Origin: Berberis thunbergii
Taxonomy: Eukaryota > Streptophyta > Magnoliopsida > Ranunculales > Berberidaceae
NCBI GenBank assembly: GCA_003290165.1
Contig: QNQO01002095.1
Span: forward strand, 1-64,000
DNA: 64,000 nt
Direction: 5' to 3'
The notes below the pieces were generated by a model. The model was given only the letters and a program-made list of their open reading frames with translations, had not been told where the DNA came from and did no database searches. Below are positions 51,423 through 62,621 of the stretch, piece after piece (within the stretch, counting starts at the first letter, position 1; each line of letters opens with the position of its first letter). Position numbers and translations under genes: made by a program.

Positions 51423-52442
51423 ATGGACTTTCTTTGGCTCTCTATAATGGTGGTTTTTACCATGTTGAGAAGTGTTCATGGAACTAGTGGGTGGAGTAAT
51501 GCCCATGCTACTTTCTATGGAGGTGGTGATGCTTCAGGCACAATAAGTACTTCTTCAAACAATAATCCATCTCATTTTATTAACCATTTTAAGATCTTCT
51601 TGTTCTAACATTTTGAGGATTTTTTTTTTCCTTTTTTTTCGGCAGAGGGGGCTTGTGGGTATATAAATGTTTTCAAAGAAGGCTATGGAATTTACACTGC
51701 TGCATTGAGTAAAGCACTCTTCAACGATGGGAAAACTTGTGGGGCTTGTTATGAGATAAAATGTGTGAATGACCCCGAATGGTGTCTCCCCGGATCTATT
51801 ACGATCACTGCTACCAATTTGTGCCCACCAAATCCTAGTCTCCCAAGCAATAATGGAGGATGGTGCAATGAACCCCTTAAGCACTTTGATCTTTCTCAAC
51901 CTGTTTATGAAAAGATTGCCAAGTATAAGTCTGGAATAATCCCTATTGAATACAGAAGGTAAAATTTAAAAATAAAAAGTTACAATACCATTTCTCTTAT
52001 TTTTCCTGAAAATGAAAAAAAAATCAATTTACAAAATACCCATTTCTTGAGAAAATGTTCATATTAACAATACCATATCTTTGATATTTCTAATTGTTTT
52101 TTTGTATGTTGTAGGGTGGTATGCAGGAAGAAGGGAGGGATCAGATTCACCATGGTTCCTATTAACCAGGACTATCTAATCCTCATAACAAATGTTGCAG
52201 GGGCAGGAGATGTTGTTGCAGCCACCGTAAAAGGATCGAAAACTGGTTGGCAATCCATGTCAAGAAACTGGGGCCAAAATTGGCATACTCCAACTAATAT
52301 GAAAGGCCAGTCTATGTCCATCAAGGTGACCGCAAGCAATGGACTCTCTGTGATGTCGAAAAATGTGATTCCTTCAGACTGGCAATTTTGGAAGACCTAC
52401 ACTGGAAACCAGTTCAAGATCAACCCATACAAACACCTTTGA
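51423..52442 (+). CDS. EXPA: Alpha-expansin, gene 2
   Basis: Exons 51423-51546, 51646-51958, 52115-52442, each the same length as in gene 1; 254 codons. Differences from gene 1 by eye: MDFLWLSIM versus MDFHWFSIM in the signal peptide and KVTASN versus KVTTSN in the second domain; the exon 2 protein is identical. [16 protein letters not shown] and SRNWGQNW are all kept, and the same unusual GTIKGAC and [14 protein letters not shown] are present, so these were in the ancestor of the pair. Intron sequences are also nearly identical, which indicates a recent duplication or gene conversion. Expected secretion to the cell wall and wall-loosening activity. The two genes probably share expression control except for the leader intron difference. 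Confidence 0.93.
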
Positions 52443-52791
52443 TTCTAAAATTAGCCTAGATTTGATAGTTTTTTTAGACTGATTACAGTGGTTTAGGGGA
52501 TTTTTTTTAGTGAGTTTAGCCAGTATAATTAAGTAGGGTTCCTCTATATTTTGATGGAGCTCTCTATTTTGATGGAGCTCTCTAATAGCATAAAAAGAAG
52601 AAGAGTTTTGGGTGGGTTTGTGGGGAGCTAAATTTGGCTGAGGTGAATTTGAGCAAGAGTTTTATGTTATTATTATTAAAAAAAAGTTGTCAATGTTTTG
52701 AATTTTGTCAAAGGCATTTAATTAATTAATTGATTCTAAAATCCATTTAAACACTCATCAACTCTTAAAACACCAATTTAATGCTTATTGG

Positions 52792-53146
52792 ATTAACGTA
52801 ATATCCTTAGCCAAGGATTTAATATCATTGCCACCAATACCCTTAAAATTTTCATATTCTTATTTTCTCTGATGAATAGTAGTCAAATTTAACTAATTGC
52901 CCCTCTAAAATTTTGCTATTCGTTTCTTGCCCCTCTGCTTTGCCCCCTGCCCTGTGTGAACTGTGAACATCGCGGCTCCGCCCCTACTTTGGAGTGTAAT
53001 ATATGATCTGAGGCACAAAGCCCAAACTCCCTGCTCCATAAAAAGTTCACTTGTGAACTAAACTATTTATTTGGGGCATTTGTTTTTTTTAGCCATCAAC
53101 AATTAACCTATAATTATTTATTTAGTAGGAAATCGTGTTTTGTAAA
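52792..53146. other. Spacer after expansin gene 2
   Basis: AT-rich with a short GC-richer patch (GCCCCTCTGCTTTGCCCCCTGC near 52920-52945). No gene, no bounded repeat recognised before the MITE at 53147. Confidence 0.4.
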
Positions 53147-53275
53147 CATGTTTTGCAATCAGGATGATGTGGTATTGTTAGAGGAGTTTTTTACAACTTT
53201 GAGATACACATAAAATCTTTGAGAATTTCATCATTCTTTCCGGATCATGACATGTCATCCTGGTTGCAAAACATG
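53147..53275. mobile_element. Short MITE, copy 2 (CATGTTTTGCAATCAGGATG ends)
   Basis: Terminal inverted repeats CATGTTTTGCAATCAGGATG and CATCCTGGTTGCAAAACATG pair with one mismatch over 20 bp. The 129-bp segment is the better-preserved copy of the family also seen at 21063-21193. The outer CATG could be part of the ends or a 4-bp target duplication. No coding capacity. Confidence 0.8.
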
Positions 53276-53559
53276 ATTGTTAAAACTTGATTTCTTAACA
53301 TTTTTGTTTATTTTTTAATTCCTATGCCATCAGGGCGGAACTGCATAGTGGTGGGCACCCTACCCCCAAATTCTCAAACTTTGCTTTGTACATTTGCAAT
53401 TTATGTAGCAGCCTGGTAAAAACTAATGAAAAGTTGTGTTGTATATTACTTGAAACTAGCTCTTGATTAGACTTTAAACATTTATAATGTAATTTGGGGT
53501 CGAATAATTCTATTTTGGATGTTAGGGTTTTTGAATTTGCCAAAATATTTTATCGGTTT

Positions 53560-54110
53560 AGGGTTTTTGTTTAAATATGCATAAAGATGTTCGACTCATT
53601 TTTTCTGATATGATCGGCATGTCTCATTGTTTTGAAAATTATTAAAGATGTGAAATATCTTATACGTATTTTTAATTATAAAATATATATTTTAAAAATT
53701 TTAGCGCTTTCATTGATTATTGATTTTCTTTGCAAGATTTTCAAAAATGCATTTCAGTGATACTAAGTTTTTCAAAATTTGACAATAATGTAGATAGTTA
53801 TGATAATTTTCGTTTTGTTAAAAGGAAAACACAATATTTTCTCTCTCCGCCACATGTATGTTCCACTAACTTTTTAAAAAAAATTTCATTACCCTACATG
53901 TTTTATATTTACAAATATGTCATCATAGGAAATGAATCTCAACCCTCAAATTCAATACATTTCCCAACTTTCAATCATAACCATCTTTTATCTCTATCAT
54001 TTCAGTTTGACTTTCTCCCTGACAGCATTGAATAGTAAAACATTAATCTGAATTGTAATATAGACTAGAGTATGTCTCGTGCTGTTGGCACTCCATATAA
54101 TTTTATTTTT
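53560..54110. repeat. Repeat R, copy 2 (uninterrupted)
   Basis: Contains the full order of R words: ATATGCATAAAGATGT, TATACGTATTTTTAATT, TTCAAAAATGCATTTCA, TAGATAGTTATGATAATTTT, CTCTCCGCCACATG, TTTATATTTACAAATATGTC, ACCATCTTTTATCTC and TAAT(A)TAGACTAGAG with GTTGGCACTCC. It serves as the empty-site reference for the LINE and the Harbinger-like insertion. No coding capacity. Confidence 0.75.
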
Positions 54111-54289
54111 GCTAAATATTTTGTTTAGAACACCTCTATCACTATTCCCAATTTCGCTATCAATCACTATTAAAGTGTAAACCTATTCTAAGATAAAAAT
54201 ATAAATTATAAATTTGAGGGATAGACTCAGTAAAATTTGAATCAGTTGGGGGAAATTTTTAAACTCCGAGAATGAGTTATCCCCCAATC

Positions 54290-55790
54290 TTTGAATTCGC
54301 CAAAACATGAAGTTTATGATTTTTATTTAAATATGCATTAAGATGTCTGACTCATTTTTTTATAGTATGATCGGTCCGTCTCATTGCTTTGAAAATAATT
54401 AAAGACGTGAAATACATTATACGTATTTTTAATTTTATATATATATTTATTTATTTAAAATTTTAGCGTTTTCATTAATTATTGATTTTATTGGAAAGAT
54501 CTTCAAAAATGCATTTCAACGATACTAAGGCTTTACTTTGTACACTGTAAAAGAATGTATAATGCAAAAGTTTATTGTGGTTACATAAAGTTTGGTACTT
54601 GGTTAACTTTACGGAAAACAGTTATTGGAATTTGGTTTCAAGAACTTTGCATCTCTTAGTTATAAAATTGTGCAAAACTTTGCGACACAATCTCTCATAT
54701 TAATTTGCAAAACTCTCATCATCACCTCTTACTCAAATTCTACTCCCAATTCCATAAACACCACCACCTTCACAACTACCGCTATTGCCGCCACTACAAC
54801 CACCTTACCATAACCATCACAACCACTGCCGGAGCCGCCACCACCACTGCCATTGCCACCATCATAGTCACTACCACCGCCACCACCATAACAAAACCAT
54901 CACAACATCGTCACCACCATCACCGACACCTCCACGATTACCACTACCATAACGTACTCACCAAAACCACCACCAACTTCACTAGTACTACCATAATTGT
55001 AAATTGTCCTCGCCGCCATGATCACCACCACTATAGCATCATCGCCACCATTGCAACCACAACCACCACCAACAACAACACAACTATGACCGCTACCACC
55101 CATACCCCATCCTTATATTCATTGAACCACCATAGCTTAACCACCACTATTTTAACAATCACCACCTTTGCCACTACTACCACCGTCATCGCCCACATTC
55201 GCAATCAACATCACCACAACCACAATCACAATCACCGTCACCATGACCAAGCCACAATTACAACTACTACCATCATTACCACCACCCACAATCACTTGTC
55301 CGATTTGCATCGATTTTCTCTAATTACTACAAAGTGCTCGTAAAATGATACGTTGCAAACCAATGCAAAGCAAATTAATGCATCTGCATCAACTTGCAAA
55401 ATACATAATTTTATAGTGTACCAAGTGAAACCTAAGTTTTCCAAAATCCAACAACGATGTAGATAGTTATGATAATTTTCATTTTGCTAAAAGGAAAACA
55501 CAATATTTCTCTCTCCGCCACATGTACATTCCACCAACTTTTTTCAAAAGTTTTTCATTATTTTTGCCCTTTTACTTGTTTAATATTTACCAATATGCCA
55601 TCATACAAAATGAATCTTAACCATCAAATTCAATAAATTTTTCAACTTTCAATCTTAACCATCTTTTATCTCCAATGCTTATGATTTGACTTTATTCCAA
55701 TCAGCAGTGACTAGTAAAACACCTATCTGAATTGTAATATAGGCTAGCATATTACCCATGTCGTTGGCACTCCACATATGTTTATTTATT
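54290..55790. repeat. Repeat R, copy 3 (split by a Harbinger-like element)
   Basis: The left part 54290-54528 and right part 55433-55790 together match copy 2. The break is at GATACTAAG, which in copy 2 continues directly to TTTTTCAAAAT. The right part ends with GTTGGCACTCCACATATG. Confidence 0.75.
54529..55432. mobile_element. 904-bp Harbinger-like non-autonomous element filled with CAC/ACC repeat
   Basis: Ends GGCTTTACTTTGTACACTG and, on the other strand, GGTTTCACTTGGTACACTA form inverted repeats of about 24 bp (4-5 mismatches). TAA flanks both sides (54526-54528 and 55433-55435), as for PIF/Harbinger; alternatively a 5-bp CTAAG duplication. The interior 54720-55310 is a strongly C/A-rich run of ACC, CAC and ATC triplets. 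No transposase. The 212-codon His/Thr frame (54705-55343) is compositional. Confidence 0.75.
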
Positions 55791-55959
55791 TTTAATTTTA
55801 ATTATCATATGTTGGACACCCACATCACCATTCTCTCATTGCCCTCAATTAGTTTAATAAGATATCATATTGTAGAATACTAATTTTTTTAGAGTCAAAC
55901 TCGATTAAAATTAGAATCAATTGAATGTTCGGAGTCATTGTTTGAATGTTCCATAAATA

Positions 55960-56425
55960 TTCGTCCGTTTCTTTGAAAAATATTATACGTAGGCATAAAA
56001 ATCTTAAAAATACTTGCAAGTTTTAAAGATAAAATACATATTTTAAAATTTTAAGCGTTTGTATTAATCATTGGCTTTGTTAGAAAGATCTTCAAAATTG
56101 CATTTCAATGATACCAAGTTTATCAAAATCTCACAACTACATAAATAGTTATAATAGTTTTCATTTTGAAAAAAAAACACAATATTTTCCCTCTCTTTCA
56201 CATGTACATTCCACTAACTTTTTTCACAATTTTCTTTACCCTTCTACATGTTTTATATTTACAAACATGTCATTGTAGAGAATAATGAATCTCAACTATC
56301 AACATCTTCCCAACTTTCAATCCTAGCCATTTTCTTATTTTCAATTTTCATTTTATATTTGTCTCAGTCATTAATGAATAGTAAAATACCTATGTGAATT
56401 GTAAGATAGAATATATATATATAAA
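55960..56425. repeat. Repeat R, copy 4
   Basis: Matches copies 2 and 3 through TTATACGTA, TTCAAAATTGCATTTCA, CACATGTACATTCCACTAAC, TTTATATTTACAAACATGTC and AATAGTAAAATACCTATGTGAATTG-like text. It degenerates into an (AT)n tract near 56410. Copies 2-4 form a loose tandem of about 0.9-1.6 kb steps. Confidence 0.7.
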
Positions 56426-57276
56426 TTGAAGAAAAATAAAAAAAATAAAGATAAAAAAAAAAGATAAAAGAAAACCTTAAATTGAGAAGGAAAAAAAATC
56501 ACACATTTATTCAAAACAACTATTAGTGGTATTTGATTTGGTTGTTTCCTTGTTGCTCCCTCTAAAGCACTATCCCAACCACCACCCCATACATTTATCT
56601 CTTATCCCACCAATAAAAATAAATAGATAAATAAACTCTCAAACATAAAATCTTTATCTTCTTCTCCTCTCTGCTATTTGTCGCCTCACTCACACTACTA
56701 AGTCCATGCCTATACCCTTAATTTCCAAATTTTGTATTCCAATCTACTTGAATCAAAGAACACAATCATTTTTTCTTCTTCTAATCTCCTTATCTTCAAC
56801 TATGCGGGAATGTCTTTACATGGGTTCGATGGTTCTATGCTACTCAGTAATTTGCACTACTAGTGTAGTGTGTGATGTTCAAATTGGCTGCAATGGAATT
56901 GAGATTTTAAAAAAAAAAAAATTAATTGAAATTTGGAGGTTTTACATAATGGTCTTGGTGTTTTGGGCGGGATTAATCAGGCCCCATTTGGGCTCGAGGA
57001 TATGAGAAGGTACGAGTTTGTTTTGAATGCATATTCATACATTGAGTTGATTCATTTTGCTTTCTCATTCTCCCCCGCACCTCTAATTTCTTATCTTCTC
57101 TATCTTTGTACCAGAGTGTTTTTTTTTCTCCATAGCCCTTGCAGAGGTCACCGTGAGTGGGACATTCATCCTCGCGATTCCTCTGCAAGGACAACGAAGA
57201 AAAAAAATAGAGAAGAAGAGGAAAAGAGGAGAAGAAGAATAATAGAAGGAGGCGGGTGGTAGTGCTTGATGGTAGG
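56426..57276 (+). other. Spacer with a possible exon fragment
   Basis: A-rich tract at 56420-56480, then DNA with protein-like plus-strand text: GFDGSMLLS in one frame (about 56823-56850) and NGLGVLGGINQAPFGLEDMR in another (about 56950-57010), separated by a 12-A run. They could be parts of one exon broken by frameshift. I cannot assign a family; the first recalls class III peroxidases only weakly. The GA-rich region 57180-57260 has no feature. Confidence 0.3.
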
Positions 57277-57281
57277 GGTGG

Positions 57282-57777
57282 TGATGCAGGACAACAGTTT
57301 TAGGAATTATGAAAAAATAGGAACTCCTATTTTATCACATCAACAATTTTAGGAAATCCAGTTTTAGGAAGTATGACAAAATAGGAACTCTTATTTTATC
57401 ACATCAACAGTTTTAGGAAGTTCGAAAAAATAGGAACTCCTATTTTATCAACTCAATAGTTTTAGGAAGTTTGACAAAATAGGAACTCCTATTTTATTAA
57501 ACGTATGATTTTCTTTTTGGTCTTTGACCGTACGTAGGATTTCTAATTTTTCTTTCTTTTCCAACTCCTTGTCAAAGTTGGTTATTTAGCTTTAAATAGT
57601 ATAAATAGAGAGGGATATCAACATGTAAGGGACATCTTTTCCAAGCAATCAAATAAACAATTTTATTCCTCAAACCCCTTTGTTATTATTACAATTTCTT
57701 CTTAACGCATCTCCTTCGTCTCTTCGTATCCCCGACGATATTTATATCGTCTTCTTCAAAATACGGGTACCACATCA
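57282..57777 (+). repeat. Gypsy 5' LTR (496 bp)
   Basis: TGATG...CATCA ends. The first 220 bp are four imperfect units of about 50-65 bp (AACAGTTTTAGGAA ... AAATAGGAACTCCTATTTTAT). A TATA-like AGTATAAATAGAGAG is at about 57598-57612, giving a likely transcription start near 57630. The last part is pyrimidine-rich. Compared with the 3' LTR it lacks a 15-bp piece in the first unit. Confidence 0.9.
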
Positions 57778-57906
57778 ATTGGTATCAGAGCCAGTGAATT
57801 TTGAGGTTCTTACCTCGAAATCGATTTTTCTCCGCTTCCGCAACACATCAAAAAAAAAAAAAACATCCACCGATTTCCACCTCAACAAACAAGGGAAGAA
57901 ATCACT

Positions 57907-59380
57907 ATGGAAACCATAGATGCAAAACTTGCAAAACTTTCGGAAGATTTGACGGTGTCAATGGTTACCAAAATTGCACCGTTACAAGCCGACCTCAATG
58001 GTATTCAAAATCAGCTAGCATCGCTTCTGAAGCTTCTCAATATGGAAGACAAGGTGTTTGTTCATCAACGTGAAAGAAAAGCGTCGTTAACTGATAACGG
58101 TAAAATCGATTCTGCAACTTCCATCCGGCGACATGACAAGAATTCTTTCGAGCACAATAACGATATTCCGAAAGAAATCATGAAGGAGTTCGGTACCAAA
58201 CATCAACATGAAAGTTTTATCGGCTTGCCAAAAAGGAAAACTTCGATTTTTCAGATCGATAGTGAAGATGATGATTCAATCGAAGATGAACAAGAAAAGC
58301 GTTGGACAGATGATAGACGTCTCAGATCGGGTCAGAGTCCGTATGGTGCTCTACCGAAATACAAGTTAAAAGCGGATATTCCGAATTTCACCGGGAATTT
58401 CAAAATTGAAGCGTTATTGAATTGGTTCTATGAGGTCGAAGCTTTCTTCCAATTTATGGAAGTTCCGGATCATTCTAAGGTGAAACTTGTTGCTTACAAG
58501 CTCAAGGGAGGAGCAACCGCCTGGTGGGAAAAACTATGTGAAGATTGTTCAAAAAGTGGTAAACCACCAATTCGTACTTGGGAGAGAATGAGGAAATTGA
58601 TTCGCGAGAAGTTTTACCACGGGATTTTAAACAACAACTTTTTGTCAAACTTCAGAATTGCCAGCAAGGAGCAAATTCGGCTGAAGATTATGTCTCAGAA
58701 TTTTACAATTTGGTGGCTAGAAATCAACTTCATGAATCAGAGGAGCAGTTGGTATCTCGATTTACCGAAGGCTTGAATCGGTTAATTCAATATGGGATGA
58801 CACAATCAGTCTATACAATGGTTGAGGCTATTCAACAAGCTTTGACTATCGGTCACGCATTCTTCTAGAGCTCCACCATTCCGACAATCAACTCGAACCC
58901 CAACCAATTACCGACCATCCAATTCTAATTACTCCAACACCTATCAAAGGTCGTCATCTTATAATCCATCTTATTCCAATTCTGCTTCTCATGCAGAATT
59001 TCACAATTCTCCTTTTCCACAACAAGAAAGTCCCAATTTTACTCGATCCCAATCTCCTCTCCCCAAACAAAATACACCTATACTCCCCACTCCTCAAGAC
59101 AAGAACACAACCCCATTTTTTCCCCCTAACCCACACAAACAGTCCAATGTTCGATTTCCATCTAGAACTCAACCTGTTCCACAACGACATACGCTAGGGG
59201 AGTATTCGAAGTTTCGTGGAGATAAGTGCAACAAGTGTCAGCAATTCGGTCATACATCCAGTGACTGCCGCAGGTTTAATGGCCTCATTAGTGATGAACC
59301 TCACGTTGACGAAGAAGGACCGTATGAAGATGACAGTGCACGTAACGACACCGATGATGTTTTCGAAGCTTATGGTGATC
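57907..59380 (+). pseudogene. Gypsy gag with zinc knuckle, two frameshifts
   Basis: Begins METIDAKLAKLSEDLTVS. The retrotransposon gag core follows (YKLKADIPNFTGNFKIEALLN, KVKLVAYKLKGGATAWWEKL). At a T run (58613-58616) one base appears lost and the text continues one frame over (QQLFVKLQNCQQGANSAEDY, FTEGLNRLIQYGM). Near 58852 a second shift leads to a Ser/Pro/Asn-rich linker and the CCHC knuckle CNKCQQFGHTSSDC (about 59227-59270). No clear stop separates gag from the protease. Confidence 0.85.
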
Positions 59381-59385
59381 ACTTT

Positions 59386-59828
59386 ATGGGTATGATACGT
59401 CATTTGTTACTTGCCGAACCGTGTTTTTCACAACGCCATAGTATCTTTCGGTCAAAGTGTTTGATAGGAGGGAAGGTGTGTGATATGATTATGGATAGTG
59501 GAAGTGTTGACAATTACATTGCGTCCAATGTGGCGCAAGGGTTAGATTTGCCGGTGACACCGCATCCTCGTCCTTATCAAGTTGGTTGGGTTAATAGTTC
59601 TTCATCTCAGCAAATTACTCATCAATGCATGGTGAAATTCTCTTTTCCAAATTTTGAGGATACGGTGCTTTGTGATGTAACCAACATGAGTGCTACACAT
59701 CTTCTTCTTGGTCGCCCTTGGCAGTATGATGTTCGTGCAGTTCACAATTGCTATGAGAATACTTACACTACACTTTTTACAAGGATGGGAAACGAAAGGT
59801 TCTACATCCTTCCAAGTCTTCCTCGGTT
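59386..59828 (+). pseudogene. Gypsy aspartic protease region
   Basis: In one frame: CFSQRHSIFRSKCLIGGKVC then the active-site MDSGSVDNYIA (D-S-G), followed by LPVTPHPRPYQVGWV and LLLGRPWQYDV, the second conserved part of retropepsins. The frame runs to a stop at 59830-59832; a one-base change between 59795 and 59815 is needed to pass into the RT frame. Protease cleaves the gag-pol polyprotein. Confidence 0.85.
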
Positions 59829-62621
59829 GTGAACGAGCATAGTGACGGACACACAGGTGCTTTGGTGGCTACTATTGCTCATCAATTACATACAGTCCAC
59901 ACGTTGAGTTCTCATGAAGACAACAAACCTCTAGTAGAAGTTCCTTCACAGGTACAACCCTTATTAAATCAATTTGGTGCTTTATTTCCTGATGAATTGC
60001 CTGCTACTTTGCCTCCTTTACGTGACCTTCAACATCAAATCGATTTCATACCGGGAGCTTCATTACCAAATCACGCACACTACCGGTTGAGTCCGAAAGA
60101 ACATGATATTTTGCAAGGCCAGGTAGAATATTTGTTGGCTAAAGGTTTGATTCGATATAGCAAAGTCCTTGTGCTAGTCCAGCGTTTTTGGTCGAAAAGA
60201 AGGATGGTGGATGGAGAATGTGTATTGATTGTCGCGCTTTGAACAGAATTACCATCCCGTATAGATTTTCGATTCCACGGATAGATGACATGATCGATAT
60301 GCTTACTGGTTCTAAAATTTTCACTAAACTTGATTTACGTAGTGGATATCATCAAATCCGTATTCGTGAAGGGGATGAATGGAAGATAACTTTCAAAACA
60401 AAGGAAGGATTATATGAGTGGCTTGTTATGCCATTCGGATTATCTAATGCTCCTAGCACCTTTATGCGACTCATGTATCAGGTTCTACAACCTTTCCTTG
60501 GTAATTTTGTTATTGTGTATTTTGATGATATCTTGATCTATAGTCGCAGCGAAGACGACCATCTCTCACAACTTTCTAAGGTGTTCCAAGTCCTTGCCGA
60601 TAATGCTCTCTTTGTGAATTTGAAGAAGTGCACTTTTTTCTCAAATAAAGTCCTCTTCTTAGGGTATATTGTCTCGGACATCGGAATTTTAGTGGATGAT
60701 TCTAAGGTGAATGCCATTGCAGATTGGCCTACACCTACATGCATTCATGATGTTCGAAGTTTTCATGGGTTGGCATCTTTCTACAGGCGTTTTGTTCAGA
60801 ATTTTAGTTCAATTGCTGCCGGTCTTACCGATTGTTTGAAACGAGAAAAGTTTGAATGGACAGATGAGGCGGATAAGAGTTTCAATGCTCTTAAAGAAAA
60901 ATTGTGTCGTACTCCAGTTCTTGCTATGTCGAATTTTGATAAGCCATTTGAAGTCGATTGTGACGCTTCAATTATCGGTATTGGTGCGGTTTTATCTCAA
61001 GGGGGTCATCCGGTTGCTTATTATAGTGAGAAAAATTCTGATGCTAGGAAGAAGTGGTCTACTTATGAATTAGAATTAATTGTTCTTGTGCAAGCTCTAA
61101 AACAGTGGCATACTTATCTTGTTCATCGAGAATTCATCCTTAACACTGACAATCACGCTTTGAAATTCTTGACTACTTCAGCCAAGGTAAACAGAATGCA
61201 TGATCGTTGGTTATCGACCATCAACAAGTATACTTTTTCGGTTCGGCATAAGAGTGAAAAGTTGAATCAAGTTGTTGATGCTTTAAGTAGACGTGCTCAT
61301 CTACTTGTGACTATTCGGAATGAGAGTTTGGCCTTTGATTATCTGAAGGATCTTTATGGTGAAGATGACGATTTCAAGACTATGTGGGAAAAATGTCGTT
61401 CTCTTTCGCATGGTACAGATGACTTCTTAATTCAAGATGGTTTTCTTTTCAAAGGTAATCGTCTTTGCATTCCCCACGGTTCTTTACGTCTACATCTTAT
61501 TCGTGAATTACATGGGGGAGGCCTTGGAGGACACTTTGGACGTGATAAAACAATTGCTCTTATGGAAGAAAGATATTTTTGGCCTTCTTTGAAGCGTGAT
61601 GTTCAAAGATTTGTCCAAAGGTGTATGGTTTGCCAAAGATCTAAAGGAACTATTCAGAATATCGGTCTCTATACTCCACTACCAGTTCCAGATGCACCTT
61701 GGGTTGATGTTAGCATGGATTTTGTGTTAGGCTTACCTCGTACTCAAAGAGGTAATGATTCAATTATGGTTGTGGTTGATCGTTATTCCAAGATGGCACA
61801 TTTTGTGGCTTGTAAAAAGACCACAGATGCTTCCAATATCGCATACTTGTTTTTCAAAAAAGTGGTTCGTTTACATGGTGTTCCCAAGTCAATAACTTCT
61901 GACAGAGATACAAAATTTTTGAGTTACTTTTGGAAATCGCTTTGGATGCGTTTGGGGACTACATTACAGTTTAGCACTACTTGTCATCCTCAAACCGATG
62001 GACAAACAGAGGTTGTGAATCGTTCTTTAGGAAATTTGATTAGAGCAAAGATCGGCGACAAGGAAAAACAATGGGATATTCTTCTTCCACATGGAATTTG
62101 CTTTCAATACTTCAGTGAATCGCTCTACTGGTAAGACGCCTTTTGAAATTGTCTATTCTAAGGTGCCCCATCATGTTCTTGATATCATAGTACTTCCAAA
62201 GCTTCGGGATTCTCATGCCAAGGCTGACAATATGGTGGATAAAGCTTCTCAAATCCATCATGAGGTAAAATCAAAGCTTGCAGAGTCTAATGCCAGGTAC
62301 AAAGAAGATGCCGATAAACATAGGCGTTTTAAAGAATTCAAAGAAGGAGAGTTAGTCATGATTCATCTTCGCAAAGAACGATTTCCCGTGGGAACTTACA
62401 ACAAGACAGAGATGAAGAAATATGTCCCTTTCCAGATTTTGAAGAAAATAAATGACAATGCATATGTCATTGATCTTCCTGCTGAATGGCATATCTCCAA
62501 CATCTTCAATGTTCAAGAAATTTTTACGTTTCATGACGATACTGAGGCCATGGTAGGTGATGACAACTCGAGGACGAGTTTTTCTAAAGAAGGGGAGCCT
62601 GATGCAGGACAACAGTTTTAG
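59829..62621 (+). pseudogene. Gypsy reverse transcriptase, RNase H and integrase
   Basis: RT: GLIRYS (shift at an A run, 60162-60164), then [44 protein letters not shown] and [10 protein letters not shown]. RNase [16 protein letters not shown] and [11 protein letters not shown]. Integrase: [20 protein letters not shown] (HH), CMVCQRSKG (CC), then [22 protein letters not shown] and SDRDTKF (D,D) and [14 protein letters not shown] (E). Near 62089-62091 the frame changes again, to [20 protein letters not shown] and a C-terminal segment ending SFSKEGEPDAGQQF; its stop (62619-62621) lies in the 3' LTR. No chromodomain is obvious. The 648-codon middle frame is unbroken. Confidence 0.9.

Noticed and set aside
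54705..55343. 212-codon His/Thr-rich protein
   Set aside because: The frame follows directly from ACC/CAC/ATC triplets of a repeat inside a transposon-like element; no leader or conserved part.
56706..57005. Class III peroxidase gene start
   Set aside because: Only a GFDGSMLLS-like word is suggestive; the haem-binding His region and Cys pattern are missing and the frame is broken by an A run.
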